The position numbers were made by a program, and so were the translations under genes. From assembly GCA_018062085.1 (NCBI GenBank), contig JAGOSY010000025.1:1-64000 (forward strand): a stretch of 64,000 bases of DNA, given 5' to 3'. Source of the stretch: a bacterium (GTDB lineage Bacteria > Cyanobacteriota > Vampirovibrionia > Obscuribacterales > Obscuribacteraceae). A model generated the notes under the pieces. The model did no database searches. It had not been told where the DNA came from and worked only from the letters and a program-made list of their open reading frames with translations. Every line of letters begins with the position of its first letter. Position 1 is the stretch's first letter. This document shows, one piece after another, positions 1 to 8,106 of this stretch.

Positions 1-869
1 TCAAAGCTAACCCCTGGTATCTTCTTGCTGCTTTCGCTCTGTTTCTAGGCTCAACTTTCTTAAATGCTTACCGTTGGAAGCTCCTCGCCAGTGCAGCCGG
101 TCTCAACCAGAGCTTGCTAAAGATGGTGCAGTTCTGTTTCGTCGGTGTGTTTTTCAATCTTTTCTTGCCCTCCACTGTGGGCGGTGACTTTAGTCGCTGT
201 TACTACTTATCTAAAGGCACCGGCAAATATGCCCATGCTTTTTATTCAGTCTTAGCTGACCGCACAGTAGGAATTGCTGTGCTTTTCCTTTTCGCCTCAC
301 TGGGAATATTGCTTGGACCGGGCGGCGGTGGTTTGCCCATACAGCTCAAATTGCCTATTTTGCTGGGCACAGTAGGAATTTTCTCAGTACTACCTTTCTT
401 GCCAGCCCTGGCTAAGCGCTTCTTGGGCCCTGAAAATTGGGTCTCAAGGCAACTAAATAATTCGCCTGCGTCAATTTATTGGCATGATCGCGGCTTGATG
501 GCTACGGCCATCGGCTTGTCGGTGATTCTGCAAGTCGTTCTGGTTATGTGTCACGTGGCTGTTGGTCTAGCCCTTGGTCTGACTAACATCCCTCTATGGT
601 ATTACTTTGTTTTCTATCCCTCAGTCGCTGTTCTCGGCTTTATTACTCCGAGTTTTAACGGCATTGGTATTCGCGAGTGGGCCTACACTTATTTTCTCAC
701 TCTGGCTGGCGTTGATCGGGCCCCCGCGCTTACTTATGCAATTATGTGGCTGGGGCTGACAACGATGTCAAGCTTAGTTGGCGGCCTTGTCTATGTGCTG
801 GGTCACTTCAAGATTTCCAAAGCCGAGAAAGACTTGATGGAGTCTGGAAGAATGGACTCGATAAACTAA
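1..869 (+). CDS. LPG synthase TM-region (UPF0104/PF03706-like) membrane protein, 5' truncated
   Basis: Seen: the frame is open from base 3, so the gene starts left of the window; about 288 residues are visible. Hydrophobic segments run through the whole protein. Family signatures are present: NAYRWKLL near the edge, FLPSTVGGD followed by SVLADRTVG, and GIGIREW near the C-terminus. Known: this fold is the flippase half of MprF and also occurs as stand-alone polytopic proteins, often near glycosyltransferases, usually of unknown substrate. Inference: an inner-membrane lipid or lipid-linked sugar transporter. There is no synthase domain after it; the protein ends at a TAA inside a short tandem duplication. 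The cca gene follows after 24 bases in the same direction. Confidence 0.85.
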   Translation, partial: KANPWYLLAAFALFLGSTFLNAYRWKLLASAAGLNQSLLKMVQFCFVGVFFNLFLPSTVGGDFSRCYYLSKGTGKYAHAFYSVLADRTVGIAVLFLFASLGILLGPGGGGLPIQLKLPILLGTVGIFSVLPFLPALAKRFLGPENWVSRQLNNSPASIYWHDRGLMATAIGLSVILQVVLVMCHVAVGLALGLTNIPLWYYFVFYPSVAVLGFITPSFNGIGIREWAYTYFLTLAGVDRAPALTYAIMWLGLTTMSSLVGGLVYVLGHFKISKAEKDLMESGRMDSIN

Positions 870-888
870 AATGGACTCGATAAATTAA
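851..888 (+). repeat. 19-bp tandem duplication across a stop codon
   Basis: Two adjacent 19-base units, 851-869 and 870-888, differ at one base (AAACTAA against AAATTAA). The first unit encodes the last residues and stop of the membrane protein; the second is an untranslated copy that also ends in TAA. It looks like a recent local duplication and gives a second in-line stop-like end just before the cca start. Confidence 0.9.
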
Positions 889-893
889 TTGGA

Positions 894-2420
894 ATGGTGA
901 TGCTGGGCACTAAAGTCAGTTTTCTGCCCGGACGCAGCCCCCTTGAGGCCGACGTTGTTCGCCAAATTTTTGCTATAGCACAGGCCGAGGGCGTCAAGGC
1001 CTACCTAGTTGGTGGTGCGGTTCGTGATGCCGTTCTTGCGGCTCAAAGTTTGACCGATATCGGTCAAACGCCAAAATCATTAAAAGGCGAAGCTGGCGCT
1101 TTAGATTTCGACTTTTCAGTTTTAGCGGATGCCGCTATTAAAGACCCAGCAATTAGCTTGGCCCGAATTGTGGCTGAAAAACTAGATGGCCATTTTGTCT
1201 TGCTTGATCAGTTGAACGATATCGCTCGAGTAGTTTTAATGCCGATTGTCGATTCGGCGCCGTCGATTTATATTGATTTTGCCGGTTGTGTTGGTGGCAG
1301 TCTTGAGCTCGATATTTTGCGCCGCGATTTCACCGTTAATGCCATGGTTATCGATCCAGATTTTGCTGATCAAGTTATTGATCTGACGGGTGGTTTAGAA
1401 GATCTGCAAAACAAGATTATTCGAGCTGTTTCTGAAGATGTGCTGATTGATGATCCCTTGCGCGTTCTGCGGGCCTATCGCTTTGCTGCCTATCTGGGTG
1501 CCGAGATTGAGCCAATTACCCGGGGCTATTTGAAACAGCACGCCAAGCTGCTTGGACAGGTAGCTCGTGAGCGCATTTCATATGAGTTTTTTACTTTGAT
1601 GAACTGCCAGAAAGTAGCCCATCTTGTTGTGGAAATGGGTCAAATTGGCCTGCTCGAAGAGATCTATCCTGAATTAAAAGATTGCCGCAAAGTCACGGCC
1701 AATAGTTTTCATCACCTGGCACTGTTCGATCACAGTGTTGAAACTATTCCTCAATTAGAAAAGCGTTTTGAGGCCTTGCCGGATTGGGTGCAGCAGTCTG
1801 CCAACTTACCCCTGGCACCGGGGGTGACAAGGCTAGCCGCCACTAAGATAGCGGCACTGCTACACGACATTGGAAAGCCTGATACTTGGGAGATAACTCC
1901 TGAAGGTCGCCATACTTTTATTGGCCACGACAAGCTCGGTGCTGAGATGATTCGCCCTTTGGCAGAGCGCGAAAAATGGTCTAAAACCATGACCCGTTTT
2001 GTTGAAAGATTGGTGCTATGGCATTTGCGACCGGGCCATCTCTTCCATACTGGTGCCCCTACGCCTAAGGCACTCAACCGCTTTTATCGAACCGTGGGAG
2101 CTGAAGTGCCTGAACTCATGATTCTTGCCTTTGCTGACTTCGGTGCTACCTGTGGCGCTGGTCTGGCTGCTGAACGCGATCGCTTAGAGCAGTGTTTGGT
2201 TGAATTGATGAATGGATATCCGACTTATATAGAAGCCAGCAAGAAATTGCCGAAGTTGATGGATGGGGCGGATGTAATGAGGATATTGGGAGTAAAACCG
2301 GGTCCAATTATCGGTGAAATTCTCAATTCGCTCACCGAAGCTCAAGAAATTAAGGAAGTAGTAAACGTGGCTCAGGCAGAGGCTTTTGTCCGATCCTACA
2401 AAGCTCCTGAAAACCAGTAG
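894..2420 (+). CDS. cca: CCA tRNA nucleotidyltransferase with HD domain
   Basis: Adds or repairs the 3'-CCA of tRNAs, or is a poly(A) polymerase of the same class. Seen: nucleotidyltransferase motif GGAVRD at residues 40-45, metal-binding DFD at 71-73, RRDFTVNAM and the DDPLRVLRAYRFAA segment of the class II RNA-binding region, then an HD phosphohydrolase motif (LLHDIGK, H324-D325) with a GHD near residue 346. The length of 508 residues fits HD-containing class II enzymes. CCA-adding and A-adding enzymes cannot be separated by eye. A 48-residue stretch between the two catalytic motifs holds a loop longer than usual. The start is ATG 894; a second ATG lies two codons on. Good match, cytoplasmic. 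Confidence 0.9.
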   Translation: MVMLGTKVSFLPGRSPLEADVVRQIFAIAQAEGVKAYLVGGAVRDAVLAAQSLTDIGQTPKSLKGEAGALDFDFSVLADAAIKDPAISLARIVAEKLDGHFVLLDQLNDIARVVLMPIVDSAPSIYIDFAGCVGGSLELDILRRDFTVNAMVIDPDFADQVIDLTGGLEDLQNKIIRAVSEDVLIDDPLRVLRAYRFAAYLGAEIEPITRGYLKQHAKLLGQVARERISYEFFTLMNCQKVAHLVVEMGQIGLLEEIYPELKDCRKVTANSFHHLALFDHSVETIPQLEKRFEALPDWVQQSANLPLAPGVTRLAATKIAALLHDIGKPDTWEITPEGRHTFIGHDKLGAEMIRPLAEREKWSKTMTRFVERLVLWHLRPGHLFHTGAPTPKALNRFYRTVGAEVPELMILAFADFGATCGAGLAAERDRLEQCLVELMNGYPTYIEASKKLPKLMDGADVMRILGVKPGPIIGEILNSLTEAQEIKEVVNVAQAEAFVRSYKAPENQ

Positions 2421-2560
2421 AAAAGAAAGTTTCCGCTTGGCAACTAAATTTCAGGGTTAATTGGAAGTTTAGCGGGCATAAGAAATGCAGAGAAACAAAC
2501 ACAACGTTCTGACCTAGTCTGAGCGGAGTAGTAAGGATTTCAAGAACAGTAGACAACACG

Positions 2561-2586
2561 AAGGCCCCAGCTGAGGGTCTTGTTTT
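2561..2586 (+). terminator. possible terminator after cca
   Basis: A 7-bp stem, AAGGCCC (2561-2567) with GGGTCTT (2575-2581) including one G-T pair, is followed by GTTTT. It lies 140 bases after the cca stop in a 217-base stretch that otherwise shows no gene. It is weaker than the other terminators in the window. Confidence 0.4.
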
Positions 2587-2637
2587 CAACTGACATTTTT
2601 TAAAACTCTTCTGGCACAGCTTAATAAGGTGAAAACA

Positions 2638-2895
2638 ATGAACGCTAAAGTAGACAAACTTCAGAACTACACAGTAATTGCTCGTCTCGATGATGCCATT
2701 CCACTGAATACTGAAGAATGGCTTGCCACCGAGCGCTTACTCAATCAAGTCAGTGAGTTCGTGCCTATGTCTATGCTCAATGCTTTGACCGAATCAATTA
2801 TCAATTATGCGGACGATCAAGCTCGCCGTGGCTATATTCTCGGTCAAGAAGACCTAGTCAGCGAACTCAAGAGAAAGGCTTCCAAAATAGCCTAA
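2638..2895 (+). CDS. small conserved protein with YADDQARRGYILG motif (copy 1)
   Basis: Not assigned to a known family. The 85-residue protein is a paralog of the protein at 20470-20739: both share MNAKV at the start, R-LD-(A/E)-IPLNT-EW in the middle, EF.P, and an identical YADDQARRGYILG near the end. The start is set at ATG 2638 because the paralog begins MNAKV and because AAGGTG lies about six bases upstream; an in-frame GTG at 2629 is inside that ribosome binding site. It is predicted helical, soluble and without a signal peptide. The gene is followed by a strong terminator and so is probably monocistronic. Function unknown. Confidence 0.75.
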   Translation: MNAKVDKLQNYTVIARLDDAIPLNTEEWLATERLLNQVSEFVPMSMLNALTESIINYADDQARRGYILGQEDLVSELKRKASKIA

Positions 2896-2940
2896 CTGCT
2901 AAATTTTCAGCAAATCTAGCATTACAGCCAGAAGTTATAT

Positions 2941-2975
2941 TGTTGCCATCCCTATTCGGATGGCAACATTTTTTT
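2941..2975 (+). terminator. rho-independent terminator
   Basis: A perfect 11-bp stem, TGTTGCCATCC (2941-2951) with GGATGGCAACA (2958-2968), a 6-base loop and a run of seven T. It ends the transcript of the small conserved protein. Confidence 0.95.
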
Positions 2976-3048
2976 GTTTGCCTATATAATTGACAAGGTA
3001 GTCTTATAAATTAAAACAGTTGCAGCGGTCTGTGACCACGGAGATAGT

Positions 3049-3675
3049 TTGCCAAGTTCTAGTAGTCAGTTAAATGTCACAGTACGCCATTGGACAACCA
3101 TTACTAGAGAACTGGTTGCTGACTGTAGAGTTTTCACTGTGCACAAGTTGATTTCGCAACGCACCACTGCAGGTATCAGTGAAACTCACGACTTTTATGT
3201 CTTCAAGCCGACAGACTGGGTTAATGTCATTGCTGTCACTCCTGACCATCAAGTGGTTTTGATTGAACAATATCGTCACGGTATAGAGCAGGTCACTTTA
3301 GAAATTCCAGGTGGCATGATTGATGTAGAGGATGGCGGTTCGTTGATCGCTGGGCGCAGAGAGCTACTTGAAGAGACTGGTTGTAGCGGCGACGACTTAG
3401 TATTTCTCGGTCGCAATCATCCAAATCCGGCTATTCAAAGCAATATTTGCGACACCTATCTTTCACTCAATGTTAAACAGATTCAGGTGCCTAGTTTTGA
3501 CGGAACTGAAGAAGTCGCAATTCGTCTAGTTCCTATCAAAGAAATTCCGCGTTTGATTAAAAATGGCATGATTACTCATGCTCTAGTGATTGTGGCTTTT
3601 CACTACTTGCAACAATATTGTCTTGAGAATGTCGCTCAGAATCCTGGTATCGATCAACTAAATCCGTTTTCTTGA
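3049..3675 (+). CDS. Nudix hydrolase, ADP-ribose pyrophosphatase type
   Basis: Hydrolyses nucleoside diphosphates linked to another moiety; the closest look is to ADP-ribose pyrophosphatases. Seen: EQYRHGIEQVTLEIPGG before the Nudix box, then a box starting GMIDVEDGG and ending RRELLEETG, which carries the catalytic REL.EE residues. The loop between the first Gly and the RE pair is one residue longer than the classical spacing. Length is 208 residues. It starts at TTG 3049, with GGAG five bases upstream supporting that choice. The Lgt-like gene follows after 23 bases, so the two may share a transcript. Confidence 0.88.
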   Translation: MPSSSSQLNVTVRHWTTITRELVADCRVFTVHKLISQRTTAGISETHDFYVFKPTDWVNVIAVTPDHQVVLIEQYRHGIEQVTLEIPGGMIDVEDGGSLIAGRRELLEETGCSGDDLVFLGRNHPNPAIQSNICDTYLSLNVKQIQVPSFDGTEEVAIRLVPIKEIPRLIKNGMITHALVIVAFHYLQQYCLENVAQNPGIDQLNPFS

Positions 3676-3698
3676 GAATCTAAGTAACAAGGCTCAGC

Positions 3699-4433
3699 AT
3701 GCAAATTGGTTCATTTCCTCCGGTTTATCACTTAGTGCTTGAGGCTTTGTCCTTTTGGATTGCTTTTCGCCTCTACATCAAGCTAAAGAAGCGAGATACC
3801 CTGACTTTTCAGCAACGGGTGCCAATTTTGCTCGGTGGCATGCTTGGTGCGGCCATTGGCAGCAAGAGCCTCTATTGGCTTGAAGACCCTGTCTTTTTTA
3901 TGCAAAATATCAATAACTGGCAGCTGCTCTTGGCTGGTAAGTCTCTAGTTGGCGGCATTCTTGGTGGCTGGATTCTAATTGAAGTGGCTAAGAAACTTGT
4001 GGGTGTAAAGTCGGCCACCGGTGATAGTTTTGTCGTGCCTCTCATTGTTGGCATGGCAATCGGTAGAATTGGCTGTTTCCTCTGTGGCCTAGCAGACCAT
4101 ACCTATGGAGTCGCCACTGATTTGCCGTGGGCAATTGATTTCGGCGATGGTATTCGGCGCCACCCAACTCAACTTTACGAAATCATCTTCTTGATTAGTC
4201 TATTGCTTGCCTTCACTCAGCTTGTTAAAAGAAAACTGCAGCAGGGCGAATTGTGGAAGATATTCGTTTTGTCCTATTTGTCATTTCGATTTTGTGTTGA
4301 ATTTATCAAACCAGTGGCCCATGTATATTGTGGTCTAGACATAGAGCAAGTGGTGGCCATTGGTGCCTATATTTATTACACGCCATATTTGGTTTCTAAG
4401 CTCCAAGCAAAAAAAACGCAAGGAGCTGTTTAA
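3699..4433 (+). CDS. Lgt-like (prolipoprotein diacylglyceryl transferase family) membrane protein
   Basis: Seen: 244 residues, about seven hydrophobic segments, and the Lgt scaffold: GRIGCF at 122-127, HPTQLYE at 155-161, R197 in SFRFCVEF. Known: true Lgt moves diacylglyceryl from phosphatidylglycerol to a lipoprotein Cys, using a HGG motif and GRIGNF. Here the His is replaced (GKSLVGG, 80-86) and the Asn of GRIGNF is Cys. Inference: a paralog that binds a phospholipid but probably does not modify lipoproteins. Its stop overlaps the ATG of the radical SAM gene by one base, with AGGAG upstream of that ATG, so the two are translationally coupled and probably act together on a lipid. Confidence 0.75.
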   Translation: MQIGSFPPVYHLVLEALSFWIAFRLYIKLKKRDTLTFQQRVPILLGGMLGAAIGSKSLYWLEDPVFFMQNINNWQLLLAGKSLVGGILGGWILIEVAKKLVGVKSATGDSFVVPLIVGMAIGRIGCFLCGLADHTYGVATDLPWAIDFGDGIRRHPTQLYEIIFLISLLLAFTQLVKRKLQQGELWKIFVLSYLSFRFCVEFIKPVAHVYCGLDIEQVVAIGAYIYYTPYLVSKLQAKKTQGAV

Positions 4434-5821
4434 TGAAAACGGCAGATCGTCCCTATCTCTTCTTTGAGCTAACTAATAGTGTCTGCTCTAATTGTTTAGA
4501 GAAAATAGAAGCGAAGATTGTTTTTCAAGACGAACGAGTCTATCTCCTAAAAAACTGTCTCAAGCACGGCCGCGAGAAGGTTTTGATTTCAACCGATATC
4601 GAATATTTCAAACTCTCTCGTAGCTTTTTGAAACCTGGACAGCTGCCTCTGCGCTTCAATACAGAGACTAAGTTTGGTTGTCCTTATGATTGTGGCCTCT
4701 GCCCAGATCATGAGCAGCATAGTTGTTTGACCTTGATAGAAGTGACCGACAAATGCAATCTTGAATGTCCTGTCTGTTACGCCGAATCAGGTCCCAATGC
4801 TGGGGCTCACCGCTCCCTTGAACTCATTGAGTTTATGCTGGATGAGCTTGTCAAAAACGAAGGTGAACCAGATGTGGTGCAAATTAGTGGGGGTGAGCCG
4901 ACTATTCATCCCCGTTTTTTTGACATTCTGGATTTAGCTAGAAGTAAGCCAATTCGCCATCTTATGGTTAATACTAATGGTGTAAGAATCGCTCGTGATC
5001 GAGATTTTTGCGCCCGTCTGGCTACTTATATGCCAGGTTTTGAGGTCTATCTGCAGTTTGATGGCCTACGGCAAAAGACTTATACCGAGTTGCGTGGTGA
5101 AGACTTGACTGCTGTTCGGCAAAAGGCCCTGGCTCATCTAAACGAATTTGATATTGCCACAACTCTTGTGGTGACTTTGGCTCGCGGCTTAAACGATGAC
5201 GAAATTGGTGAAATCATAGAGTTTGCCCTGAAGCAGCCCTGTGTGAGAGGAGTGACATTTCAGCCCATTCAAGCAGAAGGCCGAGTGCTGGACTTTGACC
5301 CAGCTGATCGATTGACCCTGGCCGAAGTAAGGCAAAAGATTTTGCAGCAATCAAAAGTCTTTGCTGACGATGACATTATTCCTGTTCCTTGCCACCCTGA
5401 CTGTATCGCTATGGCCTACGCCATAAAGATAGACGATAAGGTGGTGCCTTTGTCGGGGGTAATCGGTTCTGATGTACTGTTGAGAGAAGCTGGCAATACT
5501 ATTCAATATGAGTCAGACCCGGCCGTTAGAGCCAAAATATTTGAATTATTCTCTTTAGGAAAGACAACCGGTACTGTATCGCATGCCATCGGCGATCTAT
5601 TGTGCTGCTTGCCAAAGCTAGAGTTTCCTTCTGAGCTTTCCTACAAAAATATTTTTCGCATCATTATCATGGAGTTTTTAGACAAATACAATTTTGATGT
5701 CAGGTCAGTAAAGCGCACCTGCGTCCATATTGTTCATCCTGACGGTAGAATAATTCCCTTCGATACATACAACATGTTCTATCGCAGTAATCTTGATGTC
5801 AAAGCCCTTTCAAAACATTAG
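4433..5821 (+). CDS. radical SAM protein of the Tes (MJ0619-like tetraether lipid synthase) type
   Basis: Seen: an N-terminal rubredoxin-like site (C18-x2-C21, C42 and KHG), a cysteine-rich segment GCPYDCGLCPDHEQ (C83, C87, C90, then C98), the radical SAM motif C108-x3-C112-x2-C115, SGGEPTIHP, and further cysteines near the C-terminus (PCHPDC, LLCCLP, and RTC before a PFDTYN block). Known: this layout is that of archaeal tetraether lipid synthase, which couples lipid tails through C-C bonds and carries extra Fe-S and rubredoxin-type iron sites. Inference: radical C-C or C-H chemistry on a membrane lipid. The overlap with an Lgt-like lipid-binding protein supports a lipid substrate. The exact reaction cannot be read from sequence. 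Confidence 0.75.
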   Translation: MKTADRPYLFFELTNSVCSNCLEKIEAKIVFQDERVYLLKNCLKHGREKVLISTDIEYFKLSRSFLKPGQLPLRFNTETKFGCPYDCGLCPDHEQHSCLTLIEVTDKCNLECPVCYAESGPNAGAHRSLELIEFMLDELVKNEGEPDVVQISGGEPTIHPRFFDILDLARSKPIRHLMVNTNGVRIARDRDFCARLATYMPGFEVYLQFDGLRQKTYTELRGEDLTAVRQKALAHLNEFDIATTLVVTLARGLNDDEIGEIIEFALKQPCVRGVTFQPIQAEGRVLDFDPADRLTLAEVRQKILQQSKVFADDDIIPVPCHPDCIAMAYAIKIDDKVVPLSGVIGSDVLLREAGNTIQYESDPAVRAKIFELFSLGKTTGTVSHAIGDLLCCLPKLEFPSELSYKNIFRIIIMEFLDKYNFDVRSVKRTCVHIVHPDGRIIPFDTYNMFYRSNLDVKALSKH

Positions 5822-5841
5822 CGAGAGCAAGAGCAATATAG

Positions 5842-6564
5842 ATGAGCTTACTTGACAGTCACTACCTCGAATATGACCAATCTTTTGATCAAGCCTGGGA
5901 GCTAGTACAGCAGTGCCTCTCTGGTTCTTCTAATACTACGTCATCGACCGCAAAATGGAAGATTGAGGATGACAAAGAGGCTAAACGTATCACAGCTACT
6001 TGCGAAATCGGTAACGCCTTTCAGGTGCAAAGACAACTAATTTTGCAACTGTTATTTTCTGATAGCTCTGATAAACAGAGACTAGAGCTGCATTACATGA
6101 TTGTTCCGATGCGCAACCTTGAACCAGCGCTAGCTATTTTTCAGCAGTTTAGAGAGCAATTAGAGTCCGCTTTTGGGGCGAAACTAACAGCCTACGAGTC
6201 AGCATCGGCGGCTCTTGAGGTGCAAATCGCCTCTAGCACTGGCCTGCTTAAAGGTTTTGAGTTTGTCCTTCTGGGCAACACTGTGCTCTTTGCAATAATT
6301 GCTGCGTTCGCTGGTATGGCTGCGGCTGCAGGTATCGTTATATGCCTGCAGGTCTTGTGGGTGCCAATTGGTATTATCACTAGTTTCTATCGCTCACTGA
6401 CTAGGCCGCTTTTAATAAGGGGCAAGGCAATTGGAGCTATTGACCGTCTTTGGTATGGTTCTTTGGCATTTACAAGTGGCATGCTTGTTTCGGCTATTGT
6501 TTGTCCTATTATTCTTTTTGGCCTCTGCACTGGTTTGTCATTTGTTTCGCGTGGCGGTTTCTAG
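5842..6564 (+). CDS. uncharacterised membrane protein, tandem paralog 1
   Basis: No family recognised. The protein has 240 residues: a soluble N-terminal domain of about 140 residues with alternating beta-like segments, then a C-terminal part with hydrophobic helices (around 145-180 and 205-235). It starts MSLLDSHYLEYDQSFD and is a paralog of the next gene (MSLLDGNYIECAHSFE), sharing KIE.D.EAK.I.A, .G.AF.V.R.L.L.L and Y.I.PM.NL. It follows the Tes-like gene by 20 bases and probably belongs to the same transcript. Function unknown; a role with the lipid enzymes is only suggested by position. Confidence 0.7.
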   Translation: MSLLDSHYLEYDQSFDQAWELVQQCLSGSSNTTSSTAKWKIEDDKEAKRITATCEIGNAFQVQRQLILQLLFSDSSDKQRLELHYMIVPMRNLEPALAIFQQFREQLESAFGAKLTAYESASAALEVQIASSTGLLKGFEFVLLGNTVLFAIIAAFAGMAAAAGIVICLQVLWVPIGIITSFYRSLTRPLLIRGKAIGAIDRLWYGSLAFTSGMLVSAIVCPIILFGLCTGLSFVSRGGF

Positions 6565-6582
6565 CTAAGTTTAAGTGAGATT

Positions 6583-7320
6583 ATGAGCTTACTCGATGGC
6601 AATTACATTGAATGCGCGCACTCATTTGAGAGCTGCTGGTCACTTGCTCTCCAGGCCCTGGCGGCGTCTTCTCAGCCCGGCTTCGACTGGCAAATTGAGT
6701 CTGATCAGGAGGCTAAGAGCATTGTTGCCTCTATGGATTTGGGTAGTGCCTTTGAGGTTAAGCGACACCTGACTCTAGAGCTTTCCTTTTCGCAAATTGG
6801 TGAAACACTTCGTATAGAAATGCGATATGTTATTAGTCCTATGGTCAATCTAGGGCAATCTGAAGAGCTGCTAGAAAAGGCTAGAGATGAGATTATTAAG
6901 GCTCTTACTACTGGTCAAGAGCTATATCAGGCTGGCGACCTCCCAATCAACGAAGTAGAGCGTCTAGTACCTGAAAGCGATAAGAAAGGAAATGATCGCT
7001 TATTGCATTGCATAGAAATCGTGCTTCTTCTAAATTTGGTGTTGGTGCTCATTCTTGCAATGACTATAAAGTCACTACAGACAGTTATCTTTATTGTCTT
7101 TGCGCTGCAGCTCTTTTGGATACCAATTGGTGTTTTTTATTCGGTGTTCGCTGGCTATGGCAAAATACGGGACAGGTCAAGCCGGAGCTTCGGCAGCGTT
7201 GTTTTGTTCACTTGCGGACTGATTTGGCTCACTCTTGGTGGGATCGCGATTAGTGTGCTTGCCACTATCATAATATTTTTTGGCCTGTGCAGTGCTATTG
7301 TCGGTCACTATCAACGTTAG
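6583..7320 (+). CDS. uncharacterised membrane protein, tandem paralog 2
   Basis: The protein has 245 residues and the same two-part design as the gene before it: a soluble N-terminal region (WQIESDQEAKSIVASMDLG, SAFEVKRHLTLELSF, ISPMVNLG) and three to four hydrophobic helices from about residue 140 on. It begins 18 bases after its paralog, with a weak GTGAG upstream of ATG 6583. Divergence is high outside the shared blocks, so the duplication is old. Function unknown. Confidence 0.7.
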   Translation: MSLLDGNYIECAHSFESCWSLALQALAASSQPGFDWQIESDQEAKSIVASMDLGSAFEVKRHLTLELSFSQIGETLRIEMRYVISPMVNLGQSEELLEKARDEIIKALTTGQELYQAGDLPINEVERLVPESDKKGNDRLLHCIEIVLLLNLVLVLILAMTIKSLQTVIFIVFALQLFWIPIGVFYSVFAGYGKIRDRSSRSFGSVVLFTCGLIWLTLGGIAISVLATIIIFFGLCSAIVGHYQR

Positions 7321-7354
7321 CAATGGGTATTTTGAGAAACGCCGGTGGTTCTGA

Positions 7355-8095
7355 ATGCGTGGACTGAGCAATAAAACGGCCATTTTAGCAATAGCAGTAT
7401 TGGCTGCCTTTGTATTGAGACCCTGTTCTACTAGCTGGGCTGCGCCGCTGAGGCAGTTACATGAATCTTTGAATATGGCCAATGGCTTCATTGCTAAAAA
7501 CAACCATAGAAAAGCGTTGCCATACTTGGACCGAGCAATTGAACTTGATCCCAAATCAGCAGAAGCTTACTATCTGCGCGGTCATGTTTATTTTTCGCTA
7601 GAAGAATTAGATTTGGCAGAGCGTGATCTTAATAGGTCAATTTCTTTAAACCCACGGTTGGCAGTGGCCTATTGGCAAAGAGCAAGAGTCTATGGTGAAA
7701 AGGGCAAAATAGATTTGGCCTTAAGTGAATCAGCCAAGGCAATAAAGCTTGCTGGTAGCGCCAGTCAGTCTTGGTGGTATCAAGATCGCGCAACTTGGTA
7801 CGTCCAGAAAGGAGATAATGTCCACGCCCTTGAAGAATATAACCGAACAATCCAGACAAACCCAAAAGATTTGTGGCCCTATTTCTTTCGTGCTTCCATC
7901 TACTACAAAACTGGCTCTTACTCAAAAGCTATTGCTGACTTAAACATTGCCGGCAAGCCGCCTAGTAGTGTTAGTCTCGGCAGGATTCGCCAGCTGCGCG
8001 CTCAATGCTATGACAAGCTAGGCCAACATGACCTGGCGGCAAAGGATAGAAAGGCGGCAGATGGCGAAGCCCTTAAGCAACTGGCTGATTTTTAG
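7355..8095 (+). CDS. secreted TPR-repeat protein
   Basis: A 246-residue protein with a hydrophobic N-terminal export signal (residues 10-28, ending SWAAP). It is followed by tetratricopeptide repeats seen as ALPYLDRAIELDPKSAEAY, ERDLNRSISLNPRLAVAY, ALSESAKAIKLAG, ALEEYNRTIQTNPKDLWPY and AIADLNIAG. TPRs form a protein-binding superhelix; the partner is unknown. It is the last gene of the + strand run that begins at 3.7 kb and faces the EnvC-like gene on the other strand, leaving only 11 bases between the stops. Confidence 0.85.
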   Translation: MRGLSNKTAILAIAVLAAFVLRPCSTSWAAPLRQLHESLNMANGFIAKNNHRKALPYLDRAIELDPKSAEAYYLRGHVYFSLEELDLAERDLNRSISLNPRLAVAYWQRARVYGEKGKIDLALSESAKAIKLAGSASQSWWYQDRATWYVQKGDNVHALEEYNRTIQTNPKDLWPYFFRASIYYKTGSYSKAIADLNIAGKPPSSVSLGRIRQLRAQCYDKLGQHDLAAKDRKAADGEALKQLADF

Positions 8096-8106
8096 TTAGC
8101 TAAGAA

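Noticed and set aside
2350..2589. A 79-codon minus-strand frame over the end of cca.
   Set aside because: It overlaps the cca 3' end and the likely terminator, has no ribosome binding site and no recognisable product.
3699..4433. True prolipoprotein diacylglyceryl transferase (lgt).
   Set aside because: The His of the HGG motif and the Asn of GRIGNF are missing, and the coupled radical SAM gene suggests another role.
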